A stretch of 64,000 nt of DNA from Tamarix chinensis (Eukaryota > Streptophyta > Magnoliopsida > Caryophyllales > Tamaricaceae), in contig CM060178.1 of assembly GCA_030549775.1 (NCBI GenBank), positions 67,074,896 through 67,138,895 of the forward strand. Reading direction: 5' to 3'. Below, one piece after another: positions 58,935 through 64,000 of this stretch. The notes under the pieces were generated by a model. That model was given only the letters and a program-made list of their open reading frames with translations, was not told the DNA's origin and searched no databases. How positions within the stretch are numbered: the first letter of the stretch is position 1; the number at the start of each line of letters is the position of its first letter. The translations under genes were made by a program, and so were the position numbers.

Positions 58935-61900
58935 ATCATTTATAACAGTGTGAATCATGATCAAGAACAAGTTGGAACATGAAAACTGGAACTTGCATGA
59001 AATAAAATCAGATCAAATTATTTTTAATTATTATAAAATTAAATTTAAGTATTTTTAGAACACTAATAAAATATTTGAACACACGACCATCACAAATTAA
59101 AATAAGAGGGGTTTTTTTTTCCGAGCCATAATAGTACGATGTTATTCTATTACTATTAGTTTGGTTTTATGTTCTTTTGCTATGGTTTCTAAATTTCTCA
59201 GTGTGACATTGTCACTATTTTTTTTATTTTTGATAATAATTTTTAATACAAAATAAATAAATATGTGATAAATGAAAATCACAATCATCAATACCTTTGT
59301 GAAAAATGAAATATCAAAATTGTCTTATGATTATAAACCCTACACCACTTCCAATGAATTTGTCTCAATGGCTAACTTAGTAAAACAATACTCTGCCTAA
59401 CACACTAAATTCTATATTATATGTCTAATGTCTTAAGACAATCATCTATATTGTAAATATGTCTCTAGATATTTATTACGGTCACAACATAGCTAATAAG
59501 CGACAATACATAGCCTTTTACACCTCAAATCACAATTATAATTTTTATGATTTTCCTACATTTCTTTTCTTGCATTTTTCATGTTCAATTTGTATCAACA
59601 TGCATATCATCAATTTCCTTCATTCTTTTAGTTTCTTACATGGTGGACCATACCCTTCCTTTGTTAATTATTTCATTTATTGATATTATGGCATAATATT
59701 CTACTAGCAAGTGAATAATATCCTCAATAATATTCTTTGGTTACTGAATCAGTGTAGATGCTTTGATCTCCTCCTATTCTAATTCATCCAAATAACCCAT
59801 ATTAGTGTACACGTCATTTCTAACATCTCGTCATCTAAGTGTTATATTATGAAATAGATCCAATCAAATTCATTTCCTTTTCATAGAATACGACTTCACT
59901 ATGAATTATCATCATCTAAATAAAACACTTGGGTAATTAGGTAATCATTAATCTCATGCACCAATGTCTAAGTTACTTGTTCACACATCTCACACATTGG
60001 TCCATTAGTACCTTTCTCAACCAACATATTTTTAGTTAATAGCTACTCCAATATTAATCTTAATCTAATATTCTTAGTGAGGATTTTGAGGTGCTAGATT
60101 TGTTGTCATTAGAAACTTGATGATAATGACACATCCTTGGCTCCATTTAGATCTTCTAGATCAATATTATGCCTAGCTAATATTATACCCAATTGGTTGT
60201 AGATTTAATAAAGCTTTAAAATATCCAATAGTTTCATAGGTTGTAAAATAGATCATAATAAATTTATATTCTTTTACTAAGAGCCATGATCTAACAATTT
60301 TATGATGATATCTCACATGTGTTGCATTTCAATAATTATTAACTCATTTTCTAATCTAAACCATTTGGATGAATCCAAAAATACCTTCTATTATGACTTA
60401 CTCATTCATCTTCCCATATTCATATATCTGACTCATCTCCAACTCATCACACACAATCGTCTTTTAATAGGTGTTTCTTTAAATATATTATTTATCCTTG
60501 ATATGTTATGAGAGATGAGTTGACCTGATTAAGGCCTAAAAAGCCTATATATTCTTTATCTTTTCAATTTTTACTTATATTGACCATAGTTGTTAATATT
60601 TAATGTGAGTTTTATATATTGTTAAAGTCATTTATTCCTTGTTAAATTACAACTAAATTTATCGAATTGGATCAATTAGTTTATAACCACAGATGGATTT
60701 GCTCTTCATATTTATAAGTTTGGTGACTGAGATGTTTGATGTGGTGTTAAATGGAATGGATTGGAATTTCTAGTAGTGTATTGTCATAGATTCTATGATA
60801 TGCTAAGATACTATTCTTTTAGGGAAATTCAATTTACAATATGAAAATATTAAATATTCATATATAAAAGAAATAAACATCAAAATAAATACTAGAAATA
60901 TAATTTATTTAATGAGTTAACTCATTTTTAGTTGGTTGCAATTATTATAATTATCTCACTTGCCATTAATTTAATTGCAAAACAAAATATACCATCGAAT
61001 GTGCAAACCTTAAAGTAAATTTATAATATTATAACTTAGTTACCCTTTTATATTAGTAATTAACTTATTATACTGTAATTCCATAAACATATTAATAGAT
61101 TATCTTTCAAGTTTCAATCAATCTTGATTTTTAAGCTACACCATCATTAATCATAAAATAAAAAAAAGTTAAGAGCACACATGCAGAAGGTAAGGCGAGC
61201 ATCCAATGAATTATTCTTAATGATCTACCAATTTTACAACAAAACAAGTTTTAGAAAAAATAATATATTTAATTAATTGAGTTCAATATTTATGAATTGA
61301 AAATTCACTAAAATTAGAGTAGATATTTAAAATAAAATAAATAAATATTGCTTTATTTAAAATAAATTAAAAAATGATATAATTTACATATGCGATGGAC
61401 TACTAGTCTATTGATATTATGAATTAAGGAGTAAAAAACACATTACAAATTCTAAAGCTATAATTAAATTAAAATTTTAAAATGTGTACAAATATATATA
61501 CTATCACAAAATATTACTAACATACCAAATAACAAATATTGTTGAAGGAAATTAGTATTATAAAGCATAAATATGTAAATGTTAAACATGATGTAAATAA
61601 ATTACATATATAATTTAGCGTCAAACTTTAATTAAGGTTAGAAATACAAATAACTTGTATATTTAAATTAAATGATAATTATAATTAATAATAAAGTTAT
61701 ATATATTATTATAAAATTTAAATACCATGAGAAAATAAAATCAAAATCTTATAATGATTAAATTTTATTTAAAAGTCTCATTTTTAACTCATTTTATTTT
61801 TTATACATTAAATAATAAACATTTTTTAACACTTTGTCTCTTCTTAAATATTTCACGTACTTCTTATTTTTCTAAGCCTCTTAATTTTATATAAACTATA

Positions 61901-63350
61901 ATGAGATATGAGTTAAAATATTTCTAATTTTCTAGTAACTTTATTTTTTTTCTTTCTAATATTTCACCTAAATCTTATTTCCCCCCAATATGTATATCTT
62001 ATTTTCCCTCCAATTCTATTATATCACTTATTAAATACATAAAATATCATAATATCTCGCACGTAAGAAGTATAGCCGGTACTACACTACTACTTACTAC
62101 TATACTAGTTTACTACTAGTCTACTACTTGGTCAGTCAGCTAAGGCTCAAAAGTCACAGCTTCACACTATATTCTCTATAGTAGTCACACTCACACACTC
62201 ACACTATGTCGTCACTCCTCATTACCCTATTTGGTTTTGGTGTGAATTGTGTAATTTGAACCAAATGGACAGAAAGTTTCACTATCTACTTCTTTATAGT
62301 AGGCTTAGCTTAGTAGCTCAAGTGCTGAACCTGTCATTCATGACCAGATCAATAACCACTTTCAATAGTTAGTACTTAGTACCTCCTTGGCTCCCTCCTT
62401 TGACTCACTACTACTATGTTGCGTCTCATTCCAGACTTCTAGCTCCCCACTCGGCCACTCCCAGCTTGTCCTCTATTTTGAATTTTTTCCATTTTGTTTC
62501 GTACTTCCATTCCATCTCCTCCTATTTTAAAATTTTCTATTTCCTTCCATACTTCCACTCTATCTCCTCCTCTTCACTATTTCATTTTCAATCACCGTTA
62601 CTATAGTGGTCGGAGGTGAGGTTACTTAGCTATATAATTATTCATTCTTTGGTAACTCTTTGTTATAGAAATAAGTTAAAATGCCTATTCACATTTAATA
62701 TTCCTTCTAATAAGAATGATGCTAATGTAGTATTACTGTATTAGTGGTCATTTTGAATCCTAGATCATGATGTAATGCTTTTGTCTATTGTTGTTAAAGT
62801 TGTCTAATGCGTTTTGTTTTTCTGGTCACTTGTACTCTTAGATAGGTCTTCAGTGGGTATTGGTTTTGAATCCTCTCTTGGGGAGTACTTGGCTACTATT
62901 ACTTCACTCTCTATTTTTATAGAAGTTGTCGTTAGCTTTGCCATTTTCCATAGTCTTGTTTCTTACTTTGCTCATTAAGCCGATAGTTATGTTTGTTTGT
63001 TTGTTTTATTGAGGGCTTTGTGGTTGTGGGATGGTTTGTTTTGGATGTACCAATACTTGTTTACTGTGAAGCATAGAACTAAAATTGAGTTGGAAGTAGA
63101 AAAAGTCATTATGTTAGGCCTAGTCATACATGTTTAGGCCAATATCTATTTGTTTAGCATGCAAAATAGATTATTGTGCATATATGTTTAGCATGTAGAT
63201 TATATGTTAGCCTGTTAAATGGAAATAAATTGTTTGTTTAGCACTCACATACTAGCCTTTATAATTTTTTAAAGCTTTATCTCACTTTTTGTTTTAAGTT
63301 GTTAATGTTTTAATTATTGTGTATAATTATATTTATTTGTTTTAATTTAT
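58935..63350. other. AT-rich DNA, no gene seen
   Basis: I see no coding region I can support. A pyrimidine-rich patch at about 62390-62590 and dense CTA/TAC repeats at about 62075-62130 are the only compositional features. The stretch just before 63352 is probably the 5' non-coding part of the hAT element that follows. Confidence 0.45.
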
Positions 63351-63351
63351 T

Positions 63352-63963
63352 ATGGTTATGGAAGCTAGAAATTATGATACTAGTAATCTTCCGAATCCAA
63401 AATTGCAAGAAGTAGATAAGAAAAAGAGCTTAGTTTGGAAATAATTTCTAAGGCTTAAAGGAATAGAGGCCAAGGATGGAAAAGAGAGAGCACTTTATAG
63501 CCATTTTAAGGTGTCTTCTTTCATTTCTAGTTCGCATTATGGAACAACAAATCTAAAAATAAATCTTGATAAATGTCCATTATATCAACAAACTATGAAA
63601 GTAGAATCTAATATTTATGACCAAAGGAACTATAGAGATCTATTAGCAAGGGCTATCCTCAAACATGGGTATGCATTCTCTTGGATTGAGCACATATGCA
63701 ACAGAGAAATTCATATATACTTGAATAATCAAGTTAGAGCCATTTATAGAAATACTGAAAAATCGAACGTATTAAAATTGCATTCAAACTTGAAAATTAA
63801 GCTTCAGACCTATCTTCATAGCATTCCTGGTCATATTTATCTGACTTCTGATATGTGGACTTCTTGTCAAACTAAGGGTTATATGTGTTTGATTGATCAA
63901 TTTGTTGATGCTAATTGGAAGTTGAATAGTAGAGTACTAAATTTTCATCATATAGAAACATAA
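63352..63963 (+). pseudogene. hAT (Ac/RICESLEEPER-like) transposase, N-terminal part, runs off the window
   Basis: One frame from ATG 63352 reads through a single stop (TAA 63442-63444, in 'LVWK*FLRLKG') to 63963. Family landmarks are the BED zinc-finger region 'SLVWK*FLRLKG' to 'SSHYGTTNLKINLDKCP' (to about 63580), then 'LLARAILKHGYAFSWIEHI' (63641-63700), 'TYLHSIPGHIYLTSDMWTS' type sequence (63810-63870, with the SDMWTS box of hAT transposases) and 'GYMCLIDQFVDANWKLNSR'. The zinc-binding residues are mostly gone ('ALYSHF' where C..C is expected, and 'LKINL' for LKRHL). A second stop follows 'HHIET' at 63961. The dimerisation domain would lie beyond the window. It is a decayed copy or an exon end; the first stop favours decay. 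Confidence 0.8.
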
Positions 63964-64000
63964 CATACAAGATAAATCCTACTTAATTCAGTGTTAAGTT

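Noticed and set aside
1..64000. CRISPR arrays, bacterial-type operons, rRNA genes or a new multi-gene system
   Set aside because: Nothing in the window shows regularly spaced identical repeats with unique spacers, ribosomal RNA motifs or clustered functional genes. The sequence is plant nuclear DNA dominated by transposons.

Overview
This window reads as nuclear DNA of a flowering plant. It is AT-rich and gene-poor, has GT-AG introns, and is packed with decayed plant transposons. I recognise one host gene. It is a split gene on the minus strand encoding a SKP1-like protein of the ASK20/ASK21 type. Eight coding exons were placed by eye from 34093 down to 17606, each junction keeping frame, followed by a short last exon near 17004-17057. 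A leader exon and probable promoter lie at about 35013-35285. The gene spans about 18 kb for a protein of roughly 345-360 residues, because its introns have been filled by transposons.

Layout. 1-10 kb: LTR-retrotransposon debris, with a TAT/Athila-like LTR (about 3.0-4.1 kb), a minus-strand Ty3/gypsy gag relic (4.56-5.56 kb) and a plus-strand chromovirus-type LTR ending in a tRNA-Met-like primer binding site at 9.80 kb. 10.1-13.5 kb: a CACTA/Ptta-type DNA transposon relic with subterminal repeats and a transposase plus Ulp1-like protease pseudogene. 13.5-16.6 kb: a gypsy gag-protease-RT-RNase H-integrase pseudogene broken inside the integrase, just beyond the 3' end of the SKP1-like gene. 16.7-35.3 kb: the SKP1-like gene, with a second gypsy relic in intron 5 and a Helitron in intron 1. 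35.34-39.28 kb: an LTR element with a 5-bp target duplication, polypurine tract and two LTRs, but no recognisable pol, inserted about 100 bp upstream of the gene's likely start. 39.4-41.4 kb: gypsy LTR-like DNA. 41.6-47.27 kb: a CACTA element with a TNP2 transposase pseudogene, one clear terminus and a subterminal repeat array. 47.27-55.29 kb: several chromovirus-like LTRs, a gag relic with a primer binding site, a long pyrimidine-rich tract and a 0.9-kb degenerate minisatellite. 55.8-56.8 kb: a complete Stowaway-like MITE and a CACTA-like terminus. 57-63.3 kb: AT-rich DNA without recognisable genes. 63.35 kb to the edge: an Ac/RICESLEEPER-like hAT transposase running off the window.

The SKP1-like protein should act in SCF-type ubiquitin ligase assembly or a related role. 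Everything else recognised is mobile DNA or its remains, nearly all with stops or frameshifts. The most unusual structure is the Helitron: its CTAG 3' end is joined directly to a second copy of its own first ~390 bp, as in a head-to-tail tandem. I found no CRISPR array, rRNA gene, confident tRNA gene or evidence of a new multi-gene system. All family calls come from reading motifs by eye, without database searches.
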